Source of the DNA: GCA-2861595 sp035526335
GTDB lineage: Bacteria > Actinomycetota > Acidimicrobiia > Acidimicrobiales > GCA-2861595
DNA length: 45,811 nucleotides
Direction of reading: 5' to 3'
Assembly: GCA_035526335.1 (NCBI GenBank)
Contig: DATLCN010000049.1
Coordinates: forward strand, 1 to 45,811
A program made the position numbers and the translations under genes. Positions 6,102 to 13,828 of the stretch are shown here, one piece after another; positions within the stretch are counted from its first letter, which is position 1, and every line of letters starts with the position of its first letter. The notes under the pieces are model-generated. The model searched no databases. It saw nothing but the letters and a program-made list of their open reading frames with translations, and was not told the origin of the DNA.

Positions 6102-7066
6102 GCAACGTCGACGTGTACCAGGGTGGCGCTCCCGTCCTGCGTGACCAGATGACCCAGGCCGACATGCTGGCCCGCTCCAATCTGGTGCCCAAGGCGTTCA
6201 GGGGCAAGCCCGCTGACGTGCTGGTGGCGATGATGCTCGGCCAAGAACTCGGGCTCGGGCCGATGGCGACCATGAGCATGGTCGATGTCATAGAGGGCAA
6301 CGCCACCCTCAACGCCGAGGGCAAGGTCAGCCTCGTCCGCAAGGCCGGTCACTCGATCAACGGCGAGGCACTGGCGACCAAGGCCACCGCCCGCGGCAAG
6401 CGCCGGGACACGGGCGACGAGATGACCGTGGAGTGGACGATCCAGATGGCCCAGCGCGCCGGGCTCGCCGGTAAGGCCGTCTGGAAGCAGTACCCCGAGG
6501 CCATGTTGTGGAGCCGAGCGGTGAGCCAACTGTGCCGGATGCTGTTCCCCGACGTGCTCGCCGGACTGAGCTACACGCCCGAGGAAGTCGAAGCCTTCAC
6601 CGGGGTCGACACCGCCACCCTCGAACGTGTCCCCCCCAACGTCGACGCCGAGACGGGTGAGGTTCGCACCATCCCCGCCACCGTGCGCCGTGCGCCTCCC
6701 AACATCGCGCCGCCCACCCCGGCGGCCATCGGTTCGGGTGGTGGTTCCCTTTCCGCCGAGGGACCCGCTCCCACCACCCGGACACCTGCCCCACCGCCCG
6801 AGCTGCCGGGGGATGAAAAGGAGGACTTGTCTCGTCCCTTCACGGACGAGGAGCTATTGGCGAACCGGCCCGGGAAGACCAACCCCTACGCCAAGGCGAT
6901 CCATATCGCCGCCACTGAGGCGGGCATCGAGGCCACGTTGCTGTCGTCGCTGATCGAAGAAGTGACCGGCGACCCGTCTGCCAACAGCGTGACCCGTGCG
7001 AACAAGCAGGCGGTACTCGACCTCATCGCAGAGGCCAAGCGAGCGTACGAGAAGGCGGCGTCGTGA
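6098..7066 (+). CDS. RecT-like single-strand annealing protein
   Basis: A 322-residue protein. The region from about residue 20 to 75 (LARSNLVPKAFRGKPADVLVAMMLGQELGLGPMATM, then VIEGNATLNAEGK) matches the N-terminal signature of actinophage and actinobacterial RecT-family annealing proteins. A proline-rich linker (about 195-255) leads to a helical C-terminus. A strong AAGGAGG (6084-6090) lies 7 nt upstream of ATG 6098. Genetic coupling to the PD-(D/E)XK nuclease is the classic exo/annealase pair. The family call is by recall of the motif; a Sak-type assignment cannot be excluded. Confidence 0.7.
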   Translation: MSNVDVYQGGAPVLRDQMTQADMLARSNLVPKAFRGKPADVLVAMMLGQELGLGPMATMSMVDVIEGNATLNAEGKVSLVRKAGHSINGEALATKATARGKRRDTGDEMTVEWTIQMAQRAGLAGKAVWKQYPEAMLWSRAVSQLCRMLFPDVLAGLSYTPEEVEAFTGVDTATLERVPPNVDAETGEVRTIPATVRRAPPNIAPPTPAAIGSGGGSLSAEGPAPTTRTPAPPPELPGDEKEDLSRPFTDEELLANRPGKTNPYAKAIHIAATEAGIEATLLSSLIEEVTGDPSANSVTRANKQAVLDLIAEAKRAYEKAAS

Positions 7067-7689
7067 CCCGCCCTACAGCAGAGCAACGGTTTTGGAAGGG
7101 CGTCGACCGAGGCGCCGCCGACGAGTGCTGGATTTGGAAGCGCTCTGCCCGTGCTGGCTACGGCCAGTTCACCTGGTCGGGAGGTTCGCTCGCTCATCGG
7201 TTCGCCTACGAACAGTTCGTAGGACTTATCCCTGAGGGCCTGCATTTAGACCACTTGTGTCGAACCCCGCTCTGTGTGAACCCAGCCCACCTTGAGCCGG
7301 TGACCTGTCGAGAGAACACCTTACGGGGCATCGGTCCCTCAGCTCGATTCGCCAAGGCCACCCACTGCGTACATGGTCATCCCTTCGACGAGAAGAACAC
7401 ACGCTGGCGGCCCGGCAAAGGGCGATCGTGCCGTGAGTGTGCCCGCATCGCTGCACGGGTCAAGAACAACTCCTGGCTGCCGGCTGCCTCAGAACGGACG
7501 CACTGTCCCCAAGGCCACCCTTACGACGAGGAAAACACCTACATCAATCCTAGGGGGAGCCGCGAGTGCAGGATCTGCCGTAAGGAACGACTATTGCGGT
7601 TCAAGGCAAAGGCCAAGGCCGGGCGTCTGGTGTGGGCCGATAACGATGACGGCACCCTGGTCGAGCTTGGCGTGGCGGAAGCCTCGTGA
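7063..7689 (+). CDS. HNH homing-type endonuclease with two Cys/His repeats
   Basis: A 208-residue HNH nuclease. The core lies at about residues 58-88: HLDHLCRTPLCVNPAHLEPVT, containing the His-Asn-His metal and catalytic residues. It is followed by RENTLRG and two copies of a CxxGHPxDExNT...CRxC zinc unit (THCVHGHPFDEKNT and THCPQGHPYDEENT). Such genes are often free-standing mobile nucleases. It is nevertheless coupled by GTGA overlaps on both sides. A truncated relative of its C-terminal part occurs at 15968-16186. Confidence 0.9.
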   Translation: MTRPTAEQRFWKGVDRGAADECWIWKRSARAGYGQFTWSGGSLAHRFAYEQFVGLIPEGLHLDHLCRTPLCVNPAHLEPVTCRENTLRGIGPSARFAKATHCVHGHPFDEKNTRWRPGKGRSCRECARIAARVKNNSWLPAASERTHCPQGHPYDEENTYINPRGSRECRICRKERLLRFKAKAKAGRLVWADNDDGTLVELGVAEAS

Positions 7690-7970
7690 GCGACGAGCGA
7701 ATCGAGGTTCTGCGTGGCGCCCTTGACGTGCTCGATAAGCAGGGATGGAGCCAGGGCTTCTACACCAACCCTGACGGGTCCCACTGCCTGGCCGGGGCCA
7801 TCAACACCGCAGGTATGGCTATGTCGAGCTACTCCATCCTAGACGCGAAGAACGCTCTGGCTCTCAAGAACATCGAGGAGTGGAACGACGCTCCTGAGCG
7901 CACCGTTGAGGACGTAAAGCAGCTCCTCAAGCAGGCAATCTACGACCTGGAAAACGAGGCGGGGTCGTGA
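7686..7970 (+). CDS. DUF6197-like hypothetical protein
   Basis: A 94-residue protein with the pattern of the DUF6197 group: a helical start, GWSQGFYTNPDGSHCLAGAI, then WNDAPERTVEDVKQLLKQAI. These proteins are common in actinobacterial genomes and phages and have no known function. GTG start in a GTGA overlap with the HNH gene. Confidence 0.65.
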   Translation: MSDERIEVLRGALDVLDKQGWSQGFYTNPDGSHCLAGAINTAGMAMSSYSILDAKNALALKNIEEWNDAPERTVEDVKQLLKQAIYDLENEAGS

Positions 7971-8179
7971 CCTCTCGCCTGCGTTTCGTCAAGTACATCG
8001 ACCTGGCCGACGAACTGGCCGAGTGCCTGGCCGCAATCATCCCATCCGAGGAAGCCATCGCAATGCCGCCCACGGATGCGGTGCTGCTCCGCGTCCGCAC
8101 GGCCGACATTCGGGCCGGGATTGCGATGCTTGAGCGGCACCGGGCTCTATCGGACTCCTCAGGCGAAGCGAGCTTCTGA
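7967..8179 (+). CDS. Hypothetical protein, 70 aa
   Basis: A 70-residue, mostly helical soluble protein with no recognised domain. GTG 7967 overlaps the upstream stop. It ends 5 nt before the Rpf-domain lipoprotein gene. Confidence 0.6.
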   Translation: MTSRLRFVKYIDLADELAECLAAIIPSEEAIAMPPTDAVLLRVRTADIRAGIAMLERHRALSDSSGEASF

Positions 8180-8184
8180 AGCCC

Positions 8185-8721
8185 ATGGCGGCGGGAGCCC
8201 TGGCCCTAACCCTCATAGCTTGCGGCCAGAACGCCGAACCACCGCGCTTGACAACTGACGCCCCGATGTCAAGTCAACCGGCCCAAGACAAGACCTCGAC
8301 CACAACTTCTCCCCCGACGACGGTGACCGCGCTGGGCCTGCCGTCGGGGGATACGGGGGGCACGACCACGAGCACCGTCGTTGTTCCGGTGACTCGCGCT
8401 CGACGAAGCGCCGTGCCCCCCTCCACGATCGTCCGTCCGTCGACATCGGCCCCGCTCCCGGTGAAGACGGGCGGGCGGCCTTCGGGTGACGTGTGGGCAC
8501 GCCTGCGGATCTGCGAGAGCGGTGGGAACTACGGCGCCAACACCGGCAATGGCTTCTTCGGCGCTTACCAGTTCTCAAAAACCACCTGGCTGAGCGTGGG
8601 CCGCACGGGGATGCCGCATCTGGCCTCGCCGGCCGAGCAGGACGCCGCCGCCCGTGACCTGCAAGCCCGCTCCGGGTGGGGCCAGTGGCCGGCGTGTTCG
8701 AGACGGTTGGGGCTTCGGTGA
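8185..8721 (+). CDS. Rpf-domain lipoprotein (resuscitation-promoting-factor type)
   Basis: A 178-residue secreted muralytic protein. Residues 1-13 form a hydrophobic stretch ending in a lipobox LIAC (Cys13). A Ser/Thr/Pro-rich stalk (about 25-100) leads to a C-terminal Rpf transglycosylase domain (about 103-175) with WARLRICESGGNYGANTGNG, including the catalytic Glu111, and GFFGAYQFSKTTW. Rpf proteins cleave peptidoglycan and can wake dormant Actinobacteria. Its place in the early operon, far from the lysis genes, argues against a simple endolysin. One oddity is that the ATG leaves no basic residue in the signal peptide; a CTG at 8176 would add one Lys. The GTGA overlap with the next gene confirms the end. 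Confidence 0.88.
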   Translation: MAAGALALTLIACGQNAEPPRLTTDAPMSSQPAQDKTSTTTSPPTTVTALGLPSGDTGGTTTSTVVVPVTRARRSAVPPSTIVRPSTSAPLPVKTGGRPSGDVWARLRICESGGNYGANTGNGFFGAYQFSKTTWLSVGRTGMPHLASPAEQDAAARDLQARSGWGQWPACSRRLGLR

Positions 8722-9179
8722 GCGAGAGCGACCTCGAACGCAAATACAGCGACGCCCTTCGAGACATCGACCGGATTCGCACGTGCCGCGCCTGTGGGCA
8801 CGACCTGCTCGCCCAGCACGACCCGGAGGACGGGACATGCGACGCCTTCTCGGGTGACATCGAAGTCGGGGTGTGCCCTTGTGGCCGAACCCGCGTGTCG
8901 CACGGTGATCGGGTGCTCACGCTCATCGAACGGCTCTGGCATAGCGAGAAGTTGCGTCGGCGGTCGGACGACCTCGTTGCGGTGTTGAGGGATCTGGACC
9001 GCTGTGAGCACGGACGCCATGAGGGCGATGTGTGCGGCGGCGAGAGCGGGTGCAACGGTCCGTCGAAGGGAAACCCAATCGCCCAGGATCGGGTTATCGG
9101 GTTTGGCCTCAGTCGTGGCCCTATTCGCATCCCTGAGCGGGGCAAGGGTTACGACGCCGCTGACTGGCGGTCAGCATGA
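8718..9179 (+). CDS. Cys/His-rich hypothetical protein, 153 aa
   Basis: Unrecognised 153-residue protein with an N-terminal helix, a zinc-ribbon-like segment (CRACGHDLL ... CDAF ... CPCGRT, about residues 25-70), a helical middle, and a second Cys/His patch (CEHGRHEGDVC). GTG 8718 is coupled to the Rpf gene by GTGA. It probably binds zinc; the role is unknown. Confidence 0.65.
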   Translation: MSESDLERKYSDALRDIDRIRTCRACGHDLLAQHDPEDGTCDAFSGDIEVGVCPCGRTRVSHGDRVLTLIERLWHSEKLRRRSDDLVAVLRDLDRCEHGRHEGDVCGGESGCNGPSKGNPIAQDRVIGFGLSRGPIRIPERGKGYDAADWRSA

Positions 9180-9373
9180 TCGACGCACTTCTTGCCGAAG
9201 CCGTGCTCCTCCTCGACGTGCTCGACCGTGCCAACGAGGGGCCGGTGAGCGATGACCAGGTGATGGAACTCAGCCTTCTCCAACGCCGTCTCGCCGGGGC
9301 CGTTGTGTATGTGGAGACGACCGACGCCCACTGGGTGAAGGTCACTCAACTAGCTCGATCGTGGGCCGCATGA
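9176..9373 (+). CDS. Hypothetical protein, 65 aa
   Basis: A 65-residue protein with an amphipathic acidic N-terminal helix. ATG 9176 and its stop both overlap neighbours by 4 nt. No family recognised. Confidence 0.55.
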   Translation: MIDALLAEAVLLLDVLDRANEGPVSDDQVMELSLLQRRLAGAVVYVETTDAHWVKVTQLARSWAA

Positions 9374-9459
9374 CCCTCCACCACTTCGCCGTCACCCTTC
9401 TCGTGGCCCTGGCCCTCGATGTCGCCCTCGCCGCCGTCGTGCTCGGGGCGTTGCGGTGA
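9370..9459 (+). CDS. Membrane micropeptide, 29 aa
   Basis: A 29-residue frame, nearly all one hydrophobic helix (FAVTLLVALALDVALAAVVL). ATG 9370 overlaps the previous stop and its stop overlaps the next GTG at 9456. A membrane peptide of this size fits a small regulator or toxin-like peptide, but function is unknown. Confidence 0.5.
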   Translation: MTLHHFAVTLLVALALDVALAAVVLGALR

Positions 9460-10076
9460 GCGATGCCTTGGGCTACGACGCTTTCGGCCCTCTCTCTGAT
9501 ACTCCCCCGGAACCGCCGTGCCCTCGCAAGAGCGGACACCAGTGGATACCGGATATCACAGGTCCGTTTCGCCAATGCAAAGCCTGTGGACTCCGGCTTC
9601 TCCGCACTCGCAGTGGGCGAAACAAGGCGGAGCGATTGACCCAAATGATCAAGAATCAAGACTTCCGCTGCTTCTATTGTCGGGTCCGGCTCACCAATGA
9701 TCTCAAGACCGACGCTGCTCCCACCTTTGACCATCGGGTTCCTAAATCTCAGGGCGGCAGGAAGGGTACCAACCTCGTTGTCGCGTGTCGCCCGTGCAAT
9801 CACTGGAAGGGCGACCGCACCGAGCAAGACCTACGTGACTCCCAATATTTCAGAGAGCGACTTGCCTACGTAGCTCGGCGCGATGGCGCGTTGCGGTGCG
9901 ACGACTACCAGCCCTACGACCCCGATGGCCACTACTGCGCCACGTGCGACCAAGAGGTGCCGGCTGACGACCTCGACTTCGACAAGTACGCCGAGTTGTC
10001 CTGCTACCGCTGCCGCCTGCAGGGCTGCGTCGACGACCTGTGCCACGGCCGCGGATTCTGCGAGCACTCATCATGA
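9456..10076 (+). CDS. HNH endonuclease (McrA-like)
   Basis: A 206-residue protein with a central HNH domain: CFYCRVRL (zinc pair), TFDHRVPKSQGGRKGTNLVV (first His, catalytic) and CRPCNHWKGD (second zinc pair and final residues). A CxxC knuckle (QCKACG) precedes it and a C-terminal Cys-rich segment (CATCDQEV ... CYRCRLQGC) follows. Unlike the HNH gene at 7063, this is the plain CxxC-HNH type often found as a phage replication or packaging accessory nuclease. GTG start in a GTGA overlap. Confidence 0.88.
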   Translation: MSDALGYDAFGPLSDTPPEPPCPRKSGHQWIPDITGPFRQCKACGLRLLRTRSGRNKAERLTQMIKNQDFRCFYCRVRLTNDLKTDAAPTFDHRVPKSQGGRKGTNLVVACRPCNHWKGDRTEQDLRDSQYFRERLAYVARRDGALRCDDYQPYDPDGHYCATCDQEVPADDLDFDKYAELSCYRCRLQGCVDDLCHGRGFCEHSS

Positions 10077-10348
10077 CCCGCCCCGACATCGACGTTCTTC
10101 GCGAAGCGTGCGATAGCCCGTGGGCGCTCCCGCCTGACCTGCTGTTGGACAAGAACCGCTTACGAGCCCTCCTCGCCCACGTCGACGCCATCGAAGCCGC
10201 CCTCCGTGCGGCGGTGGACAGATGCCATGAACAGACCTGGGTTGCAGATTTCTGGACTGCCGTTAGTTGTTCGATGGCTCCCAACTATTCGAAGTGCCCC
10301 GCCTGCCGTGCCGCCCTGGCCCTTCTCAATGGGAGGGACGATGCCTGA
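10073..10348 (+). CDS. Hypothetical protein, 91 aa
   Basis: A 91-residue protein: helical N-terminal two thirds, then C...CPAC near the end. ATG 10073 overlaps the previous stop. It overlaps the next gene by 8 nt. No function assigned. Confidence 0.6.
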   Translation: MTRPDIDVLREACDSPWALPPDLLLDKNRLRALLAHVDAIEAALRAAVDRCHEQTWVADFWTAVSCSMAPNYSKCPACRAALALLNGRDDA

Positions 10349-10574
10349 GCCCATCGACCTGAGCGAGTTCGTGAAGCGGGCGTACCCGGATCCTGACGAC
10401 AAACCAGCCGGGCGCATTCACGTCGAAGCCCTCCGCCCCGAGTTGGAGGAACTGCTGCGGCTGCGAGCGGAGAATGAGCGGCTAACGGCAGAGAACGGCG
10501 AAGCCTGGCAACAGGTCGAGAACCTGAAGAACGAGATAACCCGCATAGCGATGTCATGGAAGGTAGGCAAGTGA
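10341..10574 (+). CDS. Coiled-coil protein, 77 aa
   Basis: A 77-residue protein whose second half is a clear coiled coil (ELEELLRLRAENERLTAENG and on to NLKNEI). ATG 10341 is preceded by GGGAGG with 4-nt spacing. Probably oligomeric; partner unknown. Confidence 0.65.
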   Translation: MPEPIDLSEFVKRAYPDPDDKPAGRIHVEALRPELEELLRLRAENERLTAENGEAWQQVENLKNEITRIAMSWKVGK

Positions 10575-10762
10575 CCCCCCGCCGCCAATCCAAGGCCCTC
10601 GTCGCCTACGCCGAGACGGTCGACGCCGACCTCGCCCGAGAACTCGACACCTGCCCGGAGATGATCCAGGCGCACCGGGAACTGGTCGCCCGCCAAGCCA
10701 CGCTCGATCGCCCGACCTGGGGCGGGGCGATTGGGCTGATTGAGGGGGGCGGCGATGAGTGA
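10571..10762 (+). CDS. Hypothetical protein, 63 aa
   Basis: A 63-residue protein with a basic N-terminus (TPRRQSK) followed by acidic helices. GTG 10571 overlaps the previous stop (GTGA), and it overlaps the next ATG by 8 nt. Small terminase-like helical proteins can look similar, but nothing specific supports that. Confidence 0.55.
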   Translation: MTPRRQSKALVAYAETVDADLARELDTCPEMIQAHRELVARQATLDRPTWGGAIGLIEGGGDE

Positions 10763-11066
10763 CCGACTAACCCCCCGAGGTGGCCCCGTCACGACGAAGT
10801 TCGCCCACGAGTTCAACCTGCACGAATACCCGTGGCCGAAGTTGCTCGGCGAGGATCGTTTCAGGTGGGAGGCGACGGTCAAGCTGGTCGAGCGCGCTGC
10901 CATGTCGCAGCATCAGCGTGAGTGTCCCGGGACGGCCGCCGATGGGCGGACCCGCCTTCAGCCGGAAAGGTTCGTTGGCGACCACGCCGAGTATCACCGC
11001 TTTCGGATTCGCCTATCGCTCGTTGACCTCCTAGACGCGGGGATTCCGAGGTGGCTGGCCGAATGA
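10755..11066 (+). CDS. Hypothetical protein, 103 aa
   Basis: A 103-residue soluble protein without recognised motifs. ATG 10755 follows a GGGGGGCGG tract. It overlaps the next gene by ATGA. Confidence 0.6.
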   Translation: MSDRLTPRGGPVTTKFAHEFNLHEYPWPKLLGEDRFRWEATVKLVERAAMSQHQRECPGTAADGRTRLQPERFVGDHAEYHRFRIRLSLVDLLDAGIPRWLAE

Positions 11067-11383
11067 GTGAGCCCCTGTCTGCCTTCGCCCAGAAGTGGAC
11101 CAACCGCCATCCCGGTTGGCTCAGTCCTATCGACGTGTTCGAGGACGAGTTCACCGAGCTGCTGAGGCTGCGAACCAAGGTCGGCCAACTGCAATCCATC
11201 CTCATCGACAACATCCACGACGTGCGGACGGCCCTTCACGGGTCGAGTAGCGCCCTCCCCGTGACGCCGAAAGAGGCGCATGAGATGACTGTCAGGGAGG
11301 TCGAGGAGCTTCGTCTTGAAGTGGAGCGGCTGCGGCATACACAACCGCTCCGCACGCAGGCTGAGATGGGTTGGACGAGATGA
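11063..11383 (+). CDS. Hypothetical coiled-coil protein, 106 aa
   Basis: A 106-residue protein with two short helical or coiled segments (FTELLRLRTKVGQLQSIL and VREVEELRLEVERLRH). Coupled by ATGA overlaps on both sides. Its two coiled segments recall the 77-aa protein at 10341, so the two may interact. Confidence 0.6.
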   Translation: MSEPLSAFAQKWTNRHPGWLSPIDVFEDEFTELLRLRTKVGQLQSILIDNIHDVRTALHGSSSALPVTPKEAHEMTVREVEELRLEVERLRHTQPLRTQAEMGWTR

Positions 11384-11493
11384 CTGAGCCCGTCGTTAGG
11401 TGCCCTACTTGTGGCCGCAAGTTGCCGCCCGAGGCACTGAGCCGTGGCGTCTGCATGGCCTGTGGCAACGCCGTGGATGCGTGGGCGTCGTGA
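11380..11493 (+). CDS. Zinc-ribbon micro-protein, 37 aa
   Basis: A 37-residue protein that is just one zinc ribbon: CPTCGRKLPP near the start and CMACGN at residues 25-30. ATG 11380 overlaps the upstream stop and its stop overlaps the RusA-like gene start at 11490. The four-cysteine spacing makes it more credible than most frames of this size. Confidence 0.6.
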   Translation: MTEPVVRCPTCGRKLPPEALSRGVCMACGNAVDAWAS

Positions 11494-11915
11494 GCGCTGA
11501 CGGAACCGAGATGCCGGTCACTACTGCCAGCACTTCGGTCCTCTGTACCGACCCGCCGCGCAACTGGACCCTCACCTACGACGCTCGGCCGTGGACCATG
11601 AACGAGCGCATCCACCACTATGAGCGGGCTCGGCGGACTGAGGAGTGGCGAGACGCCTTCCGCATGCTCGCTCTTGAGGCCAAGGTGCCCAAGCTCGACC
11701 GCATCGCCGTCGTCGTCACAACGACGCTGCGCAAGAAGGTCAGTCGAGACGTGGCCGCCGAGATGCCAGCGGCCAAGGCGGCAATAGATGGGCTGGTCGA
11801 CGCCGGGATAATCCCCAATGACACGCCCGCCCATCTGGTCCGCCTCACGTTCGAGGCTCCCGTGCTGGGCGCCGAGGGTGACTCGCTGGTGCTGACGATC
11901 GAGGCGGTGGCGTGA
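11490..11915 (+). CDS. rusA: RusA-like Holliday junction resolvase
   Basis: A 141-residue protein resembling RusA-family resolvases: an N-terminal substrate-binding part with WTMNERIHHYERARRTEEWR, a strand (IAVVVTTTLRKK), then SRDVAAEMPAAKAAIDGLVD and AGIIPNDTPAHL, the region that carries the catalytic aspartates in this family. It would cut four-way junctions made by the nuclease/RecT-like pair or during replication. GTG 11490 in a GTGA overlap; ATG 11511 is a possible alternative. Confidence 0.75.
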   Translation: MSADGTEMPVTTASTSVLCTDPPRNWTLTYDARPWTMNERIHHYERARRTEEWRDAFRMLALEAKVPKLDRIAVVVTTTLRKKVSRDVAAEMPAAKAAIDGLVDAGIIPNDTPAHLVRLTFEAPVLGAEGDSLVLTIEAVA

Positions 11916-12049
11916 CCATCCCCGGCTGGTGGGCCATCAGCGCCGAGGACTTCCTGCGTGCCCTGCGTCGGGTGCAGATGGGCGAGGACGCCGACCTCGT
12001 GTATGCGGAGATGTACGCCAACGCTGAGGCGGAGGAGGAGGAGGGGTGA
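11912..12049 (+). CDS. Small acidic hypothetical protein, 45 aa
   Basis: A 45-residue protein ending in an EAEEEEG tail. GTG 11912 overlaps the resolvase stop, and its stop overlaps the methyltransferase GTG at 12046. The GGAGGAGGAGGAGG that encodes the Glu run doubles as the ribosome binding site of the methyltransferase gene. Confidence 0.5.
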   Translation: MTIPGWWAISAEDFLRALRRVQMGEDADLVYAEMYANAEAEEEEG

Positions 12050-12897
12050 AGCCTCCCTTCACCTACTTCGGTGGCAAGACGGGAATGGCGCCGCGGATCG
12101 TTTCACTGATGCCGCCGCACCTCGTCTACATGGAGCCCTTCGCCGGGTCGCTGGCAGTCCTGTTCGCCAAGAAGCCGAGCACTCACGAGATCGTTAACGA
12201 CATCGACGGCAGCCTCGTGGCGTTCTGGCGTGCGCTGCGTGACCAGCCCGACGAGCTCGAGCGGTTGTGTGCCCTGACCCCCTACGCCCGCACGGAGTAC
12301 CTAGCCGCCGACCTGGATGAGGACGGCCTCGAGGACTTGGAACTGGCACGCCGGTTCTGGGTGCGGGTGAACCAGTCGTTCGCCAAGACCGCCGGGCGGC
12401 GCACGGGGTGGAGCGTCACGACGGCACGCACGCAGTCCACCGCCGGATCGGTGTTCGCTCGACTCGGCCGGTTCCATGCCGCGGCCGAACGGCTGTCTCA
12501 GGTGTGCATCGAGAGTTATGACGCCGCGGGCCTGGTAGATCGTCTCGCCACGGCAGAGACGGTTATCTATGTCGACCCGCCCTACGTGCAGGCGACCCGC
12601 CGCGGCCAGTGGAGAGGTACGGCCCGGGCCACTCAAGACGACTACCGCCATGAGATGGATGAGGAAGGCCACCGGCGCCTAGCCGAGTCCCTGCGTGCCA
12701 CGAAGGCCACCGTGATCCTGTCCGGCTACAAGGGCGACCTCTACGAGGACCTGTACGGCGACTGGTGGCGCCTCGACGTGCCCGTCACCGTCCACTCGTC
12801 CAACGCCCGGACCAGCAAGCGCGACGGGCGTGTGGAAAGTATCTGGTCGAACGTCGCTCTAGGTGAAGGCGTCATGGACTTCGGGGGGTCAGCGTGA
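12046..12897 (+). CDS. D12-class DNA adenine N6-methyltransferase
   Basis: A 283-residue DNA methyltransferase of the Dam/D12 class, which transfers a methyl group from S-adenosylmethionine to adenine N6. The SAM-binding motif FTYFGGK is at residues 5-11, YMEPFAGSLAVLF follows, and the catalytic DPPY is at 177-180. Length is normal for the family. No partner restriction endonuclease is adjacent, so it may protect phage DNA from host restriction or mark it for regulation. The GGAGG-rich end of the upstream gene supplies the ribosome binding site. Confidence 0.93.
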   Translation: MKPPFTYFGGKTGMAPRIVSLMPPHLVYMEPFAGSLAVLFAKKPSTHEIVNDIDGSLVAFWRALRDQPDELERLCALTPYARTEYLAADLDEDGLEDLELARRFWVRVNQSFAKTAGRRTGWSVTTARTQSTAGSVFARLGRFHAAAERLSQVCIESYDAAGLVDRLATAETVIYVDPPYVQATRRGQWRGTARATQDDYRHEMDEEGHRRLAESLRATKATVILSGYKGDLYEDLYGDWWRLDVPVTVHSSNARTSKRDGRVESIWSNVALGEGVMDFGGSA

Positions 12898-13364
12898 CCC
12901 CCCAACGCATCCAGCTCTCCCGCAAGAAGGGCTACCGCAAGCCCGAAGGTGCCGTGAACTGCACCCGGCCAGGTAAGTTCGGCAACCCCTTCCCGGTCGA
13001 CGGCCCGTGGATCATGTGGATAGCCGTGGCTCTTGGCTTCCGAGCGGACAAGGCGGGGCGTCGGGCGGCGGCGGTTGCGTTGCACCGGGCGTGGCTGACG
13101 GGCGGAAAGCTGCGGGTGCGGGAGTTCGACCCGATAGCAGGCACAGAGTTCGACGGCGGAGGTTTGGAGTTCGCTGACGGCACGCTCGTGTCGATGGCGG
13201 ATGCGTGTGCCGGGTTCGCCCTGCTTGGTGTCGGAATGGCCGAGCCTCCGACGTTGCCACCCGTGCCCGACGTGAGCGATCTGCGGGGCAAGGACTGTGC
13301 CTGCTGGTGTGGACCGGACCAGGAATGTCACGTGACGGTTTTGATGGAGTTGGCGAACTCGTGA
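12894..13364 (+). CDS. DUF4326 domain protein
   Basis: A 156-residue DUF4326 protein. Signature elements are visible: RIQLSRKKGYRKPEGAVNCTRPGKFGNPF at the N-terminus and LRGKDCACWCGPDQECHVTVLMELAN at the C-terminus, with conserved Cys and His that may bind metal. The family is common in phages and has no established activity. The middle (about 55-125) is longer than I expect for the family. GTG start in a GTGA overlap. Confidence 0.85.
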   Translation: MTPQRIQLSRKKGYRKPEGAVNCTRPGKFGNPFPVDGPWIMWIAVALGFRADKAGRRAAAVALHRAWLTGGKLRVREFDPIAGTEFDGGGLEFADGTLVSMADACAGFALLGVGMAEPPTLPPVPDVSDLRGKDCACWCGPDQECHVTVLMELANS

Positions 13365-13513
13365 CCACCTACTGCACCCACCGGCACTGGCGCTTCCGGC
13401 TCATCGCTTGGCAATACTTCTGCACCACCTGCGGGGTCACGGTCGACGGGGAACGGGTTGTCGCGGCACGTCTAGAGGTAACGCCGTTCAACCTGCGGGG
13501 GTTGGTGCTGTGA
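13361..13513 (+). CDS. Small zinc-finger-like protein, 50 aa
   Basis: A 50-residue protein with CTHRHWRFR and FCTTCG, a C...H...CxxC arrangement that suggests one zinc finger. Coupled by GTGA overlaps to DUF4326 upstream and WhiB downstream. No function assigned. Confidence 0.55.
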   Translation: MTTYCTHRHWRFRLIAWQYFCTTCGVTVDGERVVAARLEVTPFNLRGLVL

Positions 13514-13809
13514 CCAAGCGCCGCCCCTACACCCAGCGTGATATCACCCGTTGGGATCTGGCCCCCCACGACACTCGCGACCGCTCGTGGATGCAGTTCG
13601 CATCGTGCCGGGGCGCCGACACGGCCACTTGGTTTCCGCACCAGGGCGAGGACGTGCGCCCGGCCAAGACCATCTGTGCGGACTGCCCGGTGCGCCAACC
13701 CTGCGCTGAGTACGGGATGGGCGAGAGCCACGGGATCTTCGGCGGGCTGACGGAGCGCCAACGCATCCAGTTGACGGGCCGCAAGGGCAGGACTAGGCGG
13801 GCGGGGTGA
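13510..13809 (+). CDS. whiB: WhiB-family iron-sulfur transcription regulator
   Basis: A 99-residue WhiB-like protein. Four cysteines to hold a [4Fe-4S] cluster lie at 33, 56, 59 and 65 (pattern C...CADCPVRQPC). The G(I/V)(F/W)GG turn is GIFGG at residues 75-79, followed by a basic C-terminus (RKGRTRRAG) for DNA contact. WhiB proteins are actinobacterial; phage versions can compete with host WhiB proteins and disturb septation, as shown for the mycobacteriophage TM4 protein. GTG 13510 overlaps the upstream stop. Confidence 0.95.
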   Translation: MTKRRPYTQRDITRWDLAPHDTRDRSWMQFASCRGADTATWFPHQGEDVRPAKTICADCPVRQPCAEYGMGESHGIFGGLTERQRIQLTGRKGRTRRAG

Positions 13810-13828
13810 GGCTCTACAGCCGTGACAG

